Positions 52,717-64,000 of a DNA stretch of 64,000 bases are shown here, piece after piece (position 1 is the first letter of the stretch; each line of letters starts with the position of its first letter). Below the pieces are notes generated by a model that was given only the letters and a program-made list of their open reading frames with translations, was not told the DNA's origin and made no database searches. Location: positions 772,001 to 836,000 of the forward strand of contig QVRM01002189.1 of NCBI GenBank assembly GCA_003439945.1, read 5' to 3'. Both the position numbers and the translations under genes were made by a program. This DNA comes from Dermanyssus gallinae. Its lineage: Eukaryota > Arthropoda > Arachnida > Mesostigmata > Dermanyssidae.

Positions 52717-53059
52717 AGACCGCGAGCCCAGTGGCGGCGTGGTCTAGTGGGGGACTAGTGCGCTAGTCATGGTTGCCATCTACCATTGGGGTGTCGCCGG
52801 TTCGATCCCTGTCTGTTGTTGATCGAACTTTCTTTGAGCGATGCTCATTGAGAATAGATGATAAACCATACCGCTGAGAGTCAGCGGCCATGCTGCCACA
52901 AGGACTGCTGGGAAAACCCTAGATATCTTAACATGTCCGGCCCTCGGTGCATTGAAGATACACCTCAGGTTAAGTGCCAAGCCCGTAGGGGACGGAGGAT
53001 GGTCTAGAATTAAAAACAACCTTCTTAAAAAAATGTTTTAATTCTAGACCGCGAGCCCA
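52717..53059 (+). mobile_element. SINE-2 full copy with 14-bp target duplications
   Basis: AGACCGCGAGCCCA occurs at 52717-52730 and 53046-53059, framing a 315-bp element. The head GTGGCGGCGTGGTCTAGTGG (A-box-like) and GTCGCCGGTTCGATCCCTGT (B box) lead to the conserved body (CGATGCTCATTGAGAATAGA, GTGCATTGAAGATACACC) and the end GGTCTAGAATTAAAA. This copy best defines the family. Confidence 0.92.
53001..53050. repeat. 15-bp inverted repeat at the SINE-2 3' end
   Basis: GGTCTAGAATTAAAA (53001-53015) is exactly inverted at 53036-53050, across the element boundary. The loop is 20 bases. Confidence 0.95.
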
Positions 53060-53890
53060 CGACGAGGGACGATGACGACTCATAGGCTGGCAACTGGTGG
53101 CGGTGAGGCCGAGGAGTCGGTTAGGAGTGGTAGATGACAACCTGGTAGATGGTTGTCAACTACCGGCGATGATCGCCGATCGTTCGATCCCTGTTGTTAA
53201 TCGAGTAAAGAAAGTAGAAACCGGAAACTACTGAAAACACCAACAACAACAACAACAACAACAACAACAACCAATCCTAGCTAGAGAGCACTTGGCAGTG
53301 ACACGACACTTAGTCCCAACCTAGCCTGGAATCATGACAACCTCAGCCCTGAAGCAGGAGCTAAAGCCGGTCATTTGCGATCGAATCGATAGCGGAGAGT
53401 AAAAGGGCGCTCTAACGAAGGACTTTGCTGTCACGGTCACTTTGCCGTTGTTGCCTTTGTCGTTTGACTTTGACAAAACGCACAAGTGCGTGTTCGTTCT
53501 TGACGCAGCGTAAACATTTCCGCCTAGCAGGCGAGGCCAGCCACAGCACAAACTGTGACATCGAACAGTTAGGGGCGGCATGCGACTCTCGTAAGCTGCG
53601 CCACAATCTGTCTATCTAAATTATAATACATATAAATATATGTCTTACTTATATTTGGCACTTTCATCTGTCTATCTGTCTGTCTACAAATACACGTGAG
53701 CGACGATTTGTAGAAAGGTCGTCGCTACGTTACCCACGTGCACAAGTGGTGGTAGCCACACATACTATATATTGTTTATATCAAACATACATCGGTACGT
53801 GTCTGTTACTTAAACCAATCTCTTTCGGCCGCAGTTCCTTACGATGGTGCACTTTGCATCATATTACTATAAGCATCTAGTTTTCAGAGT
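53060..53890. other. No recognised gene; SINE-2 head scrap and (CAA)n
   Basis: 53130-53215 (GGTTGTCAACTACCGG, CGTTCGATCCCTGTTGTTAA) resembles the SINE-2 head. (CAA)n lies at 53238-53272. Nothing else is recognised. Confidence 0.5.
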
Positions 53891-53899
53891 TACTATGTT

Positions 53900-54780
53900 G
53901 AATTTGCTTACTTCTGTAATCCGCAATTATATTGAAGCAAAAAGAGAAATTAGCAGGACCTGATTGTATTTTTAATAAACACCTGAAATCGAACATCGAC
54001 GCTTTATTCCCTGTTTTGACAAAACTATACAATGAATGTATTCGACAAGACAAGATCCCTGACAAGCGGCGGAAAAGCTATCTACAGCCTATACTTAAGT
54101 AAATTGGGGATGCAACTGATTCATTCAACTGAGCATTATAGGGGCATACCACTTACAAGCGTTCCTAACAAAATATTAGCGTCGCGTATCGTTGGCCGAT
54201 TGTACTCTTGCGTAGAAAACAAAATCGCGGCAGAACAATACGGCTTTTTAAAGAGGCAATCGACGTCAGATGCAGTTTTTGCATTTGTTTTTGTATGTAA
54301 CTGGACTCTCAGATTTACTGCGTAACCTTAAAGCTAATTTTGCATTTCATGCCAACGATCTAGTCATTTCAGAAAAATCTCGTAAACCATATGCAGTTTT
54401 ACCTTCACGAAACTGCGAAGTGGTGCAAAGAAAACAAGCTCCAGATTAACGCAAAATGGTCAAAGGCGTTGTATTGGCGTATTAATACGCTTTAGTAAAG
54501 GAGGGTCATACGCGGACAGGGATCATCGTCTATCAGTATATGAAGAGCCACTAAAATTACTTAGCCACATTTCGTGTCTGGGCGTCACACTAACTCCCAG
54601 ACTCTCTTTCAGCAGATATATCGAGGAGATGCAAGCAAAAGCTACGTCTGCAATGTTTTGATTAGGCAATACGCATGATGTGGACGTAAAGACAACGATA
54701 AATTGCTTTAAAATCAAAGTACTGCTTTTCTACAACTGCACCATAGCGGACCATAAGCGATTTTAAACTTTTAGACAAGC
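53900..54780 (+). mobile_element. LINE RT pseudogene
   Basis: Frames read EISRPDCIFNKHL-like, LTKLYNECIRQDKIPDKR, HYRGIPLTSVPNKILASRIV, AAEQYGFLKRQSTSDAVFAF, then ANFAFHANDLVISEKSR (motif C; YADD is HAND), EEPLKLLSHISCLGVTLTPR, SFSRYIEEMQAKATSAMF. These are RT motifs 0-2 and the region after motif C; motifs A and B are deleted. Many stops. It is not obviously the same family as the other RTs here. Confidence 0.75.
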
Positions 54781-54989
54781 GTAAAGCCTGCGATGTTAAG
54801 CGTGTGTTAAGGCTCCTTTTCCCGCGTCATTGTTCTTGATCCAGGCGATTGCGTGTTGGACCTTCTCGTGAGTTATAGAGGCCTCCAAGATAGCGCAAGC
54901 TTTTCTCCCAGCGATTGAAAGAAGCGGAAGCATTGGGGGATCGTGTGAAGGATTGATGAACTTACGTGGAACAAACCCTCGAAATGACT

Positions 54990-55245
54990 GCCTAGCTCGC
55001 CGTGCGTGGCTAGGCATTGTTGTCATCTGCCAAGATGTCGCCGGTTTGGTTCCGTTGTTGATCGTATTTTCTTTGAGCCATGCTCGTTAAGAATAGATGA
55101 TAAACCGTACTGTCAAAAGTCGGCGGCCATTCTGCCAAATAGACTGTTGGGGAAACCCCATAGATGTTAACATCCGTCCGGACGTTTGTGCATTAAAGAT
55201 ACACTTCACGCCGATTCCAAGCCCGTAGGAGACGGAGAATTGAAA
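54990..55245 (+). mobile_element. SINE-2 copy
   Basis: It carries the head remnant GATGTCGCCGGTTTGGTTCC, then TTTCTTTGAGCCATGCTCGT, AAGAATAGATGATAAACCGT, GGCGGCCATTCTGCC, GTGCATTAAAGATACACTTC, CAAGCCCGTAGGAGACGGAG. It is more diverged than the 52731 copy. Confidence 0.85.
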
Positions 55246-56393
55246 ACAATACGTCAACTGCAGGTGCGAAACAGTTTCTAGTTTCTTTGAGATATGCCTA
55301 CGGTGCTTCGCGTGTCGCTAGCACTATTGATTGTTAATCTATCGATTGCTCTCACAAACACTCCCTGAAAAAAGTATAATGCCACTTTTCTTTGTTTAAC
55401 TTTTGCCACATTACGCGCATTTTTTGTAACCAATCGTGCAAAGACTACAGTGCTACATGCTCATAGAGTAACAGCAAAGACTTTCATCGCCATTTGAGGT
55501 CTCGGATTACTTTGAAACACGGGATCCCTATAATTGGCGCAGCTACACCGCGAAAGAATTATAATGTCACTAGCAAGGTGCATGTCTTAACGAGTGAATT
55601 AAGCAGAAAAACGACGTTTGGGCTCATTGCACGGCACCCAGCAACTATACTTGGATATACGTAAATGCGTGAAATGTGGCAAAAATGAGTGGTCCAATAT
55701 TTTTTCAGGGACTATATATATATATATATGAAACAGTTTCAAATATGGTCGTTTTTGGAGCCCAATCAATCTAACGCCGATCGTGTAGATCTTTATATCA
55801 ACGCACTCTCGATCACGTTATGTAGTTAGATTTGATTAAATTACCCTTGGAGGTCGGCGATAGTTATTAGCCATGCTAGTTAGTCATAGTAATAGTAGGA
55901 GAAATAAAACGGCCACCGAGTTGCTGATAACGGCGAGGGTCCAACGCCTAGATCGGCGGTAGCTGGTTCTTAATGCAACCCGATGCGTGTCGTAATCCTG
56001 TACGACTCCCTGTGTGAGCTCCGTTTGGCTGGCTGGTTGTATTGTTGAGCTGTTGTTAATTGCGGCTGCTCAAACCGAAACAGCCATTGCTCTCGTCATA
56101 TGGTTGCTTGTTTTCAGCCTATATATGTAGATTGTCGTAGCCTATCTATGTAGATATATGCAGTTGGTCGGTCAAGTTAGTGTGACAGGCCGCCGTTTCG
56201 CATGGTACCGGCGCGCATACAAGTTTGGTAGGTCTCCTTTGTGCGAGGAGCTGCTTCTGGTTTCGGCGTTGAGTGCTCTCTGCCTGCCACTCTGAAGTGG
56301 TGTGATCAGGGATGCTTGAGGCGGCGGTTATCAAAGCGATTCTAATGTTTTAGTCCTGCTTGCTCGAGTCGGACATAATCGACAATATGTATT

Positions 56394-56394
<1 letters not shown>
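55246..56394. other. No recognised gene
   Basis: A short (TA)9 lies at 55712-55729. Nothing else is recognised. Confidence 0.5.

Positions 56395-56444
<50 letters not shown>
56395..56444. repeat. (TA)n tract
   Basis: TA run with one G interruption. Confidence 0.9.
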
Positions 56445-56448
<4 letters not shown>

Positions 56449-56502
56449 AGAGAGCCAATTGGTGCATGAGAGTTATGTACGCATAATGTAGAACTAGAAT
56501 AG

Positions 56503-56790
56503 AGTCGTGGTGCTCAGTGCGTTTGTTATGGTTGCTATCTACCAGGGTGTTACCGGTTTGATTCCTGTTGCTGGTCGGATTTTCTTTTTTTTTTCGGAGC
56601 GCTCATTGAGAATAGATGATAAACTGTTTCGCTAAGAGTAAGCGGCCATGCTGCGGAGGGAACCCTAGATATCTCAACATGTCGTCTGGCTATCGGTGCA
56701 CTGAAGATGCGTGTAACATATACCTAATGTGCACTGAAGATATACCTTGTGGCGAATTCCAAGTCCGTAGGAAATGGGAGTTAGCCTACA
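56503..56790 (+). mobile_element. SINE-2 copy with internal partial duplication
   Basis: TCGTGGTGCTCAGTGCG, GTTACCGGTTTGATTCCTGT, GCTCATTGAGAATAGATGAT, TCTCAACATGTCGTCTGGC, then GTGCACTGAAGATGCG and again GTGCACTGAAGATATAC, CAAGTCCGTAGGAAATGGGA. The repeated GTGCACTGAAGAT marks a short tandem duplication. Confidence 0.82.
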
Positions 56791-58211
56791 ACTAACAAGA
56801 ATAGCTGTTCGAACGACTCGAGAAAAGAGAGCTTTGCCTCGTTCTCTTTGCGCCGTCGACACGGAGTTGTCATGCGGCCACCGGCAAGTGTCGCTGCCAT
56901 CAAATCACGGACGTCCGTACTGCTGCGAGTAATCAAGTAGAAAAACAGGCTTTTTTCGGCAGCTGTCTCTGGCATATCCGATCCATTAAAAATGTCACTC
57001 AAAGCTGTATGTCTGCTCTGTGGGACCGTGTGTTTGTCTGTTATGTTAAACGCTGTCGGTCTCTAACACCTGGCTGAGGAAGTTAGTCCTTTTGCTAGTC
57101 GGATGAGCCGCAGGCTGCCGTTCGACTCGTCCGGCAGAAAAAAAACAACGATAGCGATGTCGAAAACAACACAATCGCAGAGAAACAAACCTCTAAGTAG
57201 GGAGTACAGAAACAACCGCCGAGATCGCATCGACAAGCACAGCACGTGTTTCTCGAACGATTGTGGTCGTCGATCTGACTAATGACTTAAGACTGTTTTA
57301 ATTGTTTGTTTTTTGTCGACAAGAGGGACATTGTTTATTTATCCACCGTTAACTGCGCAACGCAGCCGCCATCATCGACCGTTGTACGAAGAGAAATGCG
57401 CTAACGAGAAGGAAGTCACGCTAAGAGAGGAGATACACACAATACATTTACTCCGTTGAACTTAGTGGTTAGAGTGCGATTTTGGCAAAGTACGAAATAC
57501 AGTATTTATATCTTTATTTTTTATATGAACCTCAATCTAGACCAGGCATTTCTACAGATCCGAAGGCGGATGGATCTCATTGGCTTGACATGTATATCTT
57601 TGCCTTCATTGTCATAATGTTTGGCTTTGTGACAAAATGCAATGCCATGAGAGACATGGCCCGTTCGACGCCTCCGTTTCTGACAAAAAGTCAATGAGAA
57701 AAATGTAGTGATGAAAACATGATCGTCGTGTGTACTGTGCTCAGGCTAGCTACTAAGTCGGTTATATTGCCGTTTGTGAGTCAGTTTGTTTAATGTCGAT
57801 CCATGAATACAAGTGAAATTTACCAGTGGTATCGAGCGACGACTGCGAAAAGCATTAATCGAATATCGCTGTTTTTTGTACATCGTACAAACAATGATGT
57901 AGATAACACTGACTCACCTGCTGGCTAAACGTATAGTGATGCGCCGACGTCGAGACCAACAGCAACAACGACAATTACGACTACGGGGCTTATTGGTGCG
58001 GTCGAATGTCGTGGTGATTATTTTGTAACGTACGTTGTGATGGTGCTAGTCACCGAACGCTGAGGCGTTGCTGCTGTGAAAATAAGTATACGCTTACGAC
58101 AAGTGACCCACGACCGAATTGCTTCATATACACTTTAAAAAATAGAAACGCACAACGCATCTTCCCCCCGACACCGTTTATCAAATTCTAGCCACAGCTT
58201 AATGCAGCCGC

Positions 58212-58218
<7 letters not shown>
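56791..58218. other. No recognised gene
   Basis: The open frame 57482-57697 (+) has one hydrophobic stretch (MYIFAFIVIMFGFV) but no family resemblance that I recognise. Otherwise nothing is recognised. Confidence 0.4.

Positions 58219-58252
<34 letters not shown>
58219..58252. repeat. (TA)16 tract
   Basis: Perfect TA run. Confidence 0.9.
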
Positions 58253-58256
<4 letters not shown>

Positions 58257-58289
58257 GTGTCCTTGTTAATATTTCGTGCTTGATCTTTC

Positions 58290-58920
58290 TCTCGTGTAGC
58301 TCCGCCGCTTACCGTGGGCGAATACTATTGTCGTACCTATACAATAGTTTCATAGCTGGAAGACGAGAATACCTCATCGAAAGTACGATGGAACCTGCGT
58401 TCCGTGCGGCCGGTGCTTTGAAATATCGTCTACGACGGAATAGTCGAAATAGAGGGCCCATCTGATGGAGACCCTAGCTTATGCAGACGGCCCGATAGTC
58501 TACATAGTCTACCCCTACAACTTCACGTCGGTGGTCACCGCCCGCACGGAGGTCATCAGGTCATCCTCGAGGAGAAGAAAACCACCGTAGCACTGGAAAA
58601 AGTACCGGTATGGGTAACATACCATAACCTAAGGTTGCCCCTCCAAAAATCGGAGGCTCTTTACCTTACGTGCAGGGAGCAAACACGGGGATTAAAATAC
58701 GTCGCTCAAACTACCAAATTCCCATTAAGCAAGAGGCTAAATACATTGGGGTGTTGGTGGACGAGGTGCTTAATATCTAATTCAAGGACCTGGTATCATT
58801 GCCGCCACGGTGAACTCCGTTGCTATACCACGCTGATCGATCACGGCCAGTTCCAGGCCTATATGGCTAGGGTTCAAAAGACAGACTCTAATAAGCGCAC
58901 CTCCGGTGAGCCTAACGGTG
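58290..58920 (+). mobile_element. R1-type RT pseudogene
   Basis: Frames read LLSYLYNSFIAGRREYLIES, then VL*NIVYDGIVEIEGPSD (TGG to TGA at Trp of LWN), ETLAYADGPIVYIVYP (motif C; YADD is YADG), LRLPLQKSEALYLTCREQ and QEAKYIGVLVDEVLNI. The order fits R1-clade ORF2 from motif B to the thumb. Not functional. Confidence 0.8.
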
Positions 58921-59947
58921 TGTAACATACGATGGCCATCTCAACCCCCCCCCCCCTCTCCCGAACATGAATGGTACAGACACGACGCACGGAGCGCTAG
59001 AAAAGGAATATTTCTCCTTCAAGGTGTCGAAGAATTTCCGCGCATTTCAAGTCTGAGCGGGTAAGGAAGAAGTAAGTTTGTAAGTAATATACACGTACGA
59101 GTATACGAGTATGTCACAGCTTCTTTAGCTAAATGAACTGCACCGGTCTCGTTAGGATTGTCACTTAAATATGAACAGAGGCAACTCGATGTGTAGTGAT
59201 TATCACGCACCAACTGCCACGCGCAGGCGGGCTGGAGTATGTATCAATATGAGCTGCCGCCAATATTAGAGAACTTCTCATCATTAAAGTCTAAACGAGT
59301 CCCCGGCCCCTTCTACGATCTATTGTAGTAGCGCTTGTCGTGGCCGTAGCAAAGCTATATGTAACAATTCTTCAGCTAAATAAAGAAGAGATAACAAAGT
59401 GTTTTCCATTTTTTCTGCAAACGCCTACTACTATTACAGTTAATTATGAAGACATTTCCGCTTATTCTCGTGTAGGTTCAACAAGCCTTTTCGGTGAGCG
59501 GCCATGCCGGCGCCACCTAGGAGAAAACACAGGGCTTGAGATAATGACGTATCATCGTATGGCCAGCGCTGTATCATTCTACAAAATGCAGTGCGGGGGC
59601 GAGTTTTTGTGCGTTCGGGTAGCGCATATTGCACTCGGCTTTGTGCAGTTCGTCTAAAGGTTTATATATACATATATATACGTTCTTGAATCACTTCACT
59701 CGGCCTTCTGATGCCAAGCATAAGAGACATGCCAGTTTAGTATGTAATGTTTATTCAACTGTCAAATGATGTAATCTCAAATTATATTATTACTACGCCC
59801 TAAAAAAGAATTCCGGGCGTCTAAATGTCATTTCGGAACGAAGCAAGCGTACAATTCTGAAGAAAGCGTCGAACTCTGCGCTCTCGGCAAGGGCAATTGC
59901 GGCGGCGGTTGATGTGCAAAACCTCCTCTGGAAGACACTTTAACCTA
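58921..59947. other. No recognised gene
   Basis: A run of about twelve C lies near 58947. 59820-59947 may be a decayed N-terminal part of the Tc3-like transposase that follows. Confidence 0.4.
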
Positions 59948-60545
59948 CGTGAAAAAACACAAGAGAAAACCACGATTGACCGCTGAGCATCAGAAAGCTC
60001 GTCTCGATTTCGCCTATGATACGATGTCATGGATCACTGAGTGGCACCGAGCGCTTTTTTCGGACGAAATAAAGTTCGACTTTGATGGACCGAATGGAAT
60101 GAACTATTATTTTCGCGATGTGCACAAGGAAGAACGAATTTTGTCAAAACGGCACTCAGGTGGCGATTCGGTGAGATCTGAGCCGCTGTCAGGTATCATA
60201 CAAGGTTGTCGATTGTGTTTTTAGACGGTCGTCTTAATTCGACGCGCTATAGGGATCTACTAGAAGAGCAATCGGCGCGCATTCTGAGCTCATGGGAGGA
60301 CCCGACTTCGATTTTCAACACGATAACCCTTCATTCCACACCGCCAGGCTGATTGCAAGCTGGTTCGAACAACGTCACATTGAGGACCCATGCTGTTCTG
60401 CAGTCTCAACTGATTCGAATATCATCGAGAATGTATAGGGTTGGCTCGCCTGAAAGGTTTTCACCGAGGAAAAACAATTTTAAAACCAGGCAGAACTAAG
60501 AGGCAATTGTGAATGCTTGGGGCGAGCTCTCGTCATCCGAAACTT
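59948..60545 (+). pseudogene. Tc3-like transposase (DD34E) pseudogene
   Basis: It opens with VKKHKRKPRLTAEHQKARLD and LFSDEIKFDFDGPNGMNYYF (first Asp), YYFRDVHKEERILSKRHSGG. After a shift come FLDGRLNSTRYRDLLEE, FQHDNPSFHTARLIASWFEQ (second Asp) and STDSNIIENV-stop-GWLA (Glu, 34 residues after the second Asp; the stop replaces the usual Trp). A final ..AIVNAWGELSSSETC block matches the C-terminus of Tc1/Tc3 proteins. The catalytic DDE residues survive but at least two frameshifts and a stop prevent expression. No TIRs were identified. Confidence 0.88.
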
Positions 60546-61084
60546 GTTCAACACTAAAATAAACCGCATTTTTTTAGTTATCCCACTTAACGGGAAATTC
60601 TTTATTTTTATTAGCATTAAGTATAGTTGCTGGATGCACTCGATGTGTCTGCCTTTGTTTCCGTCGAGCCGCGAAATGAGCACAAACATCGTTATTTCGC
60701 TCAATTCACTCGCTAAGACAAACATCTTGGAACTCTCCGCTGTTGCTCTATGAACATGTATAACTGTAGTCTTTACATGATTGGTCATAAATGTGTGTAA
60801 TTCGGTCAGGTGTCGTTTTCAGTTACACGTGTCAGCTCGTAGCAGCGCACTCTTTACAAGACCAAGGCCAAACTCTTTACAAGACTTGGACCATCCGAGT
60901 AAAATTTGAAATATATGGATTGACACTGGGGACTAGGTATACACATCGTTGGTGCGTGGAAGACTGCGACTCTATTGAAAGCTGTTGGAAGAGGGTTGTT
61001 TGTCTACATGGCGGTTAATAAAGACCTGCGTAGTAGTTTACTACAGTGAAATTGTGTGATGAAAATGTGCATTTTCGACATTTA
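60546..61084. other. No recognised gene
   Basis: Nothing recognised. Confidence 0.5.
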
Positions 61085-61420
61085 ATTCTTTTTTATTTCC
61101 GGAAAGAAAAGAATGCAACCTTACTCCGCGCCCCTCTTTCTCCGCACCATCGTGACAAGGGACGAGAAATGGATATTCTATAGGAACGTTGTCCGCAGAA
61201 GGGCGTGGCTTAAAAAGAGAGCGAGTTCGAAGCAACTGCCAAGCCCGGATTCGAGAAAAGCGATGTTAGGAGTTTGGTGAGACGCGAAGGGGGTGTTCTT
61301 TTATAAACTGTTGCAACCAAACGAAACGGTCATACGATAAGCCCTCCAAGGGGAGCGATGAGTTATCAGGCTATAAAAGACCGAAAGACCGTTAAAATTG
61401 TTCTTTTTTCAATGCGCGAT
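61085..61420 (+). pseudogene. mariner transposase remnant
   Basis: It reads FLRTIVTRDEKWIFYRNVVR (first Asp region), RRAWLKKRASSKQLPSPDSR, KAMLGVW-stop-DAKGVFFYKL (WWD with TGG to TGA), LQPNETVIR. This corresponds to the centre of a mariner catalytic domain; the HDNA and PSD parts are missing. It is a different copy from the mariner at 25101, on the other strand. Confidence 0.8.
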
Positions 61421-61540
61421 ACGCGGTCATTGAACCGTGGCACAACCACGCTCAAATTTGTGTGAGAGCTGTTTTTTAATCATACAGTCGTTACTAGCAA
61501 CGTTAAGGACACACATTTTGTTGAAAATAGGGTTACATGT

Positions 61541-61656
61541 ATATATATATATATACGTATATATATTCGCTTGGCATGCACACCTAAATACACATGTCAT
61601 CCTTTCATATCAGGGGCGCTTAGGGCGGCAGCTATATATATATATATATATATATT
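61541..61656. repeat. (TA)n tracts bordering a short dispersed repeat
   Basis: TA runs near 61541-61570 and 61632-61656 flank a segment (61580-61631; CACCTAAATACACATG, GGGGCGCTTAGGGCGGCAGC) that recurs at 27455-27506. Confidence 0.8.
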
Positions 61657-62186
61657 AGTGTAAGCAGGTTTTTTTTGCACATTCTGTGTTATAATATATA
61701 AATAAACTGTGCGCCGATGGTGGAGATGCTTAGGCTGCGTATGCCTGTGACAGAGCCACTCAAGCAATTCTTGGGAGAGTGGCGGCGCAAACTCATGAAG
61801 ATAGCGACGGAGATACAAGCGCCTCGACGTTTTTAAGTTTCGTTGGTCGTGGGCCGGGGTTGCGTGCGATGACCGGCACGTCTATACCGGATACATCGTG
61901 CACGGGTTCCATCACCTCGTATGCTCCCGTAGTAAGTTTCATGAAGACTATAGTACTTGGTGTATTTGTCGGTTCTGTTCGCAGCAATGAGCTACGGACC
62001 ACTCGGTTGGTTGTCCGGCACCACAACGAAGACCTCTGCGTTTTCTCTCTCGGTGGAACGGCAGGACCATAAATCATGATGTTTATTATTGACATGAACC
62101 ATCTTGGATATACTTTATTTGAGTGAAATAAGTATGAATGATTGAATAATTAAAAGTGTTGATATTCTGATAGAAAACATCTCTAT
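61657..62186. other. No recognised gene
   Basis: Overlapping frames are open on both strands (61779-62072 + and 61793-62095 -), each near 100 codons and of mixed composition; neither shows a family I know. Confidence 0.35.
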
Positions 62187-62189
62187 CTT

Positions 62190-62193
62190 TCTA

Positions 62194-62240
<47 letters not shown>
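62190..62240. repeat. (CT)n-(TA)n compound repeat
   Basis: CT dinucleotides to about 62218 then TA to 62240, followed by a T16 run that is the SINE-3 poly(A) tail on the other strand. Confidence 0.9.
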
Positions 62241-62256
<16 letters not shown>

Positions 62257-62433
62257 AAGGCTAATTGCCTGTGTACGGTTTTTTCATGTCATGGCCAATT
62301 TTTTTAATCCACACCGGCATTTACCTTGTCTAAATTGGAAACCATGGAAACCAATTTAAGAGTGGCCGGTCTGGGCCTCGAACCCAGTCCTCTCGAATGC
62401 AAGGCAATGGCTTTGCCACTAAGCCATCTTGCT

Positions 62434-62437
<4 letters not shown>
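62241..62437 (-). mobile_element. SINE-3 (tRNA-derived, poly(A)-tailed)
   Basis: The minus strand reads AGCAAGATGGCTTAGTGGCA (A box), GCCTTGCATTCGAGAGGAC, CTGGGTTCGAGGCCCAGAC (B box; T stem CTGGG/CCCAG), then a unique body (AAATTGGTTTCCATGGTTTC, AAATGCCGGTGTGGATT) and ends in A16 at 62256-62241. The head is a good tRNA mimic. It differs from SINE-1 and SINE-2. It is flanked by (TA)n on both sides. Confidence 0.88.

Positions 62438-62481
<44 letters not shown>
62438..62481. repeat. (TA)n tract
   Basis: Perfect TA run adjoining the head of SINE-3. Confidence 0.95.
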
Positions 62482-62482
<1 letters not shown>

Positions 62483-62657
62483 ACGATGGAAGGCCCGGTT
62501 CTTCTGCAAATAAATAAATGACTCAAAATGTAGACAAAAATCTGAGAAGAGTCTTTCTACAAGAGTCTCAAAATTATCCTTTTTTTGCCTCAGAGGCTGT
62601 CACTTGATATATAACGGAGAAATTGAGCTTCTGTTGCAATAATAGTTCATGTGCTAT

Positions 62658-63899
<1,242 letters not shown>

Positions 63900-63941
<42 letters not shown>
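63900..63941. repeat. (TA)21 tract
   Basis: Perfect TA run near the window end; GTT/GGT-rich sequence follows to 64000. Confidence 0.95.
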
Positions 63942-63943
<2 letters not shown>

Positions 63944-64000
63944 TTTTCTATCGTTGTTATTAGTGCTAGCGGCTGTGGTGGTAGTAGTGGTAGACATTGT

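Noticed and set aside
6840..62437. True tRNA genes at the A/B-box sequences
   Set aside because: Acceptor stems do not pair properly and the heads are followed by repeated SINE bodies.

Overview
The window reads as repeat-rich nuclear DNA of an animal, most likely an arthropod (a chelicerate or mite would fit, but the sequence alone does not prove it). It has no operons or bacterial signals. It has spliced coding exons, AATAAA signals, many long (TA)n tracts, tRNA-headed SINEs, several LINE clades and Tc1/mariner transposons. Almost every longer reading frame outside one host gene is transposon-derived and broken.

Host gene. One gene can be rebuilt with confidence: MRPL14, the mitochondrial large-subunit ribosomal protein uL14m, on the + strand in three exons (3423-3460, 4034-4136, 6151-6423; 137 residues). 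It has a presequence with an R-x-F-S motif and an AATAAA at 6577. Its 2-kb second intron holds an antisense, decayed 28S rRNA fragment (4950-5813) and an R1-type reverse transcriptase (RT) remnant (4320-4760). Two weaker host-exon candidates are a short first exon at 48021-48135 and a possible last exon at 36980-37198.

Retroelements. 7637-11935 (-) is a nearly complete two-ORF LINE. It has a Gag-like ORF1 with three zinc knuckles, then a pol with an N-terminal C2H2 finger and an RT, and the two are joined by an overlapping TAATG stop-start. 27780-28315 and 31275-31560 (-) are two halves of one R2/NeSL-group LINE with a restriction-like endonuclease, split by a 5'-truncated APE-type LINE at 28316-31274 (+). 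Further RT pieces lie at 2149, 13680-15640, 17035, 19324, 21183, 23445, 26520, 45752, 53900 and 58290. The LINE at 19324-21120 has relatives at 1570 and 22805 that share its C-terminal zinc-finger end.

DNA transposons and foldback elements. 25101-26160 is a mariner with matching TIRs and TA duplications. 59948-60545 is a Tc3-like DD34E transposase pseudogene, and 61085-61420 is a mariner scrap. Two families of long, nearly palindromic non-autonomous elements recur: family FB1 at 12205, 26875 and 50709, and family FB2 at 31578, 37550 and 39165. Their ends read CAGG..., they are flanked by TA, and they often sit beside (TA)n tracts.

SINEs. Three tRNA-derived families are seen. SINE-1 is at 6840, 18765, 34617, 43094 and 47779. 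SINE-2 is at 36114, 39818, 52731, 53130, 54990 and 56503. SINE-3 is at 62241. Target-site duplications were read directly for two copies. Short near-perfect hairpins with tiny loops (4905, 9908, 15761, 16852, 18801, 53001) are scattered through unrelated sequence and look like template-switch events.
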